Shown in pieces: positions 63,020 to 64,000 of a DNA stretch of 64,000 bases. Source of the stretch: Oscillospiraceae bacterium (GTDB lineage: Bacteria > Bacillota > Clostridia > Oscillospirales > Ruminococcaceae); NCBI GenBank assembly GCA_017559185.1, contig JAFYSU010000051.1, positions 1 to 64,000 on the forward strand, read 5' to 3'. The position numbers and the translations under genes are program-made. The notes beneath the pieces were generated by a model. That model saw only the letters and a program-made list of their open reading frames with translations, did not search any database and had not been told where the DNA came from. Each line of letters opens with the position of its first letter. Positions within the stretch are counted from its first letter, which is position 1.

Positions 63020-64000
63020 TCAGTCGTTAAGATAAACTGTAATGTAGTCGGTAACTCTGCGGTAATCCTTATCATCGGGGATAAAGCGGAATTTGTATTC
63101 TTTTCCGTCTTTAACCTTGGTTTCACCGTTGCTTACCCATTCAAACTCACCGTCAATTTCGTCATCGTCTTCGTCATAAGCGGTAATGTAATCTTCCAGT
63201 TCGTCTTCAATGTCTTCAAGGCGAATTGTTCCGCTGTAATCGTCCTCATCAATTTCCATATCGTCAATTTCAAGTTCGATATCGTCATCGTCACGGTCAC
63301 CGTCAACATAAATCTTAATTTCGGAACGCACTACTTCATAACGACTGCTGCTTGGAATGAAGCGGAATTTGTACCAGCCTGTTCTGCGAACACGCTCGTC
63401 CTCGTCAACCCATTCAACACGACCGCGAACTTCGTCGTCATCATCGTTGAATGCTTCAACGCTGTCTTCCAGTTCGTCTTCGTAATCTTCCAATGTGCCG
63501 TCATCATCGTCAACTTCAAAGCTGTCAATTTCAAGCTCGATATCGTCACCGTCACGGTCATAATCATCATCATCGTCAACAACAACACGCACCTTGCCGT
63601 ACGCTGTGGTATAACGGCTGCTGTCGGGGTCAAAACGGAATTCGTAGGTGCCGTTTCTGCGCAGAGTAGTACTGCGTGAATCATCCCATTCAAAGTCACC
63701 GTAAATGCGAGTACCGTTTGAATCGTATGCTTTTACATGGTTTTCCAAATCGTCCTCAATATCACGCAGGGTGTCCTTGTATTCTGCTTCCATTTCCAAT
63801 GCACGGAATGTTATTCTGTTGGATTTTGTAACCATAACATCCTTACTGGAAGAAGTACCCTTGGAACCCGAACCGTTTTGAACATACTCAGCACCGCTTA
63901 CAACGCTGCGCTGACCAATGTCGGCATTAACCGAAGCTGTAACCTTGGATTTGTTTGTTGCTGTAAGGGTATCCACCTGACCATATATTGTTACATCAAC
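63020..64000 (-). CDS. Hyperacidic Ig-like repeat protein, partial at window edge
   Basis: The frame stays open to the window end, so the N terminus is missing; 326 residues are visible. Three tandem repeats of about 85 residues each begin with IELEID-type strands and a DIEDELEDxxxAY helix. They continue through VEW/FEW and finish with a YKFRFxPxxxxY strand followed by a V/I-rich strand, as in bacterial Ig-like wall-protein repeats. Asp and Glu dominate, with runs such as DDDDD. Possibly a Ca2+-binding surface or coat protein. Sixty-eight bases upstream of the P1B-ATPase-like gene, probably co-transcribed. Confidence 0.75.
   Translation of the reverse strand, partial: VDVTIYGQVDTLTATNKSKVTASVNADIGQRSVVSGAEYVQNGSGSKGTSSSKDVMVTKSNRITFRALEMEAEYKDTLRDIEDDLENHVKAYDSNGTRIYGDFEWDDSRSTTLRRNGTYEFRFDPDSSRYTTAYGKVRVVVDDDDDYDRDGDDIELEIDSFEVDDDDGTLEDYEDELEDSVEAFNDDDDEVRGRVEWVDEDERVRRTGWYKFRFIPSSSRYEVVRSEIKIYVDGDRDDDDIELEIDDMEIDEDDYSGTIRLEDIEDELEDYITAYDEDDDEIDGEFEWVSNGETKVKDGKEYKFRFIPDDKDYRRVTDYITVYLND

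Noticed and set aside
1-64000. Prophage, insertion sequences, rRNA or CRISPR arrays
   Set aside because: No transposase, integrase, structural phage gene, rRNA sequence or spaced repeat array was seen on either strand.

Overview
The window is a 64 kb chromosomal segment from a low-to-medium GC, Gram-positive, endospore-forming member of the Clostridia, most likely of the Ruminococcaceae/Oscillospiraceae type. The evidence is a set of sporulation and germination genes (spo0A, spoIVB, a spoIVFA/spoIVFB pair, a gerA-type operon), sigma-A-like promoters, strong AGGAGG ribosome binding sites, a tandem glycine riboswitch, two-subunit GcvP and clostridial DUF families. I see no rRNA, phage, insertion sequence or CRISPR. 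Assignment below class level is inference.

Layout. 1-9 kb: protein quality control on the minus strand (hslO, a methyltransferase, yerC-like, engB, lon, clpX, clpP, tig). 9-20 kb: a phosphoesterase, thrC, a dipeptidase, the rplS-rbgA-rnhB-yraN block, a radical-SAM pair (TIGR03960/DUF2344) and the SpoIVFA/SpoIVFB intramembrane-protease pair. 20-25 kb: an aberrant carbamoyl-phosphate synthase. CarA has lost its glutaminase residues, and CarB is fused in frame to a diaminopimelate epimerase that lacks one catalytic cysteine. 26-32 kb: a nucleoside-type ABC importer with a DUF3798 binding lipoprotein. 32-34 kb: an M23 lipoprotein facing a bactofilin, then two serine tRNAs. 34-39 kb: a candidate small RNA, a cNMP-binding/DUF2225 fusion, an ABC-F ATPase and two tandem cytidylate-kinase-like genes. 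39-46.5 kb: the complete glycine cleavage system (gcvT-H-PA-PB with lplA and lpdA) under a tandem glycine riboswitch. 46.7-53 kb: spo0A and spoIVB, which are separated by about 4 kb of accessory genes. 53-60.4 kb: small metabolic genes, nrdR, a DUF421/DUF4363 membrane pair and the three-gene germinant receptor. 60.5-64 kb: a full-length P1B-ATPase-like protein with every phosphorylation-cycle motif lost, and an extremely acidic repeat protein running off the window.

How the genes fit together. The folding and proteolysis genes form a chaperone/AAA+ protease block. The gcv genes plus lplA and lpdA form a self-contained lipoate-dependent pathway controlled by glycine. The sporulation genes cover entry (Spo0A), the forespore-to-mother-cell signal (SpoIVB, SpoIVFA, SpoIVFB) and germination (GerA/B/C).

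Most notable are three enzymes that keep their fold and reading frame but lack catalytic residues: CarA, the DapF domain and the P1B-ATPase homologue. Also notable are an orphan promoter-terminator unit at 34.4-34.55 kb that looks like a small RNA, and a pseudoknot-capable leader near 49.3 kb. Functions are read from motifs by eye; no database search was run.
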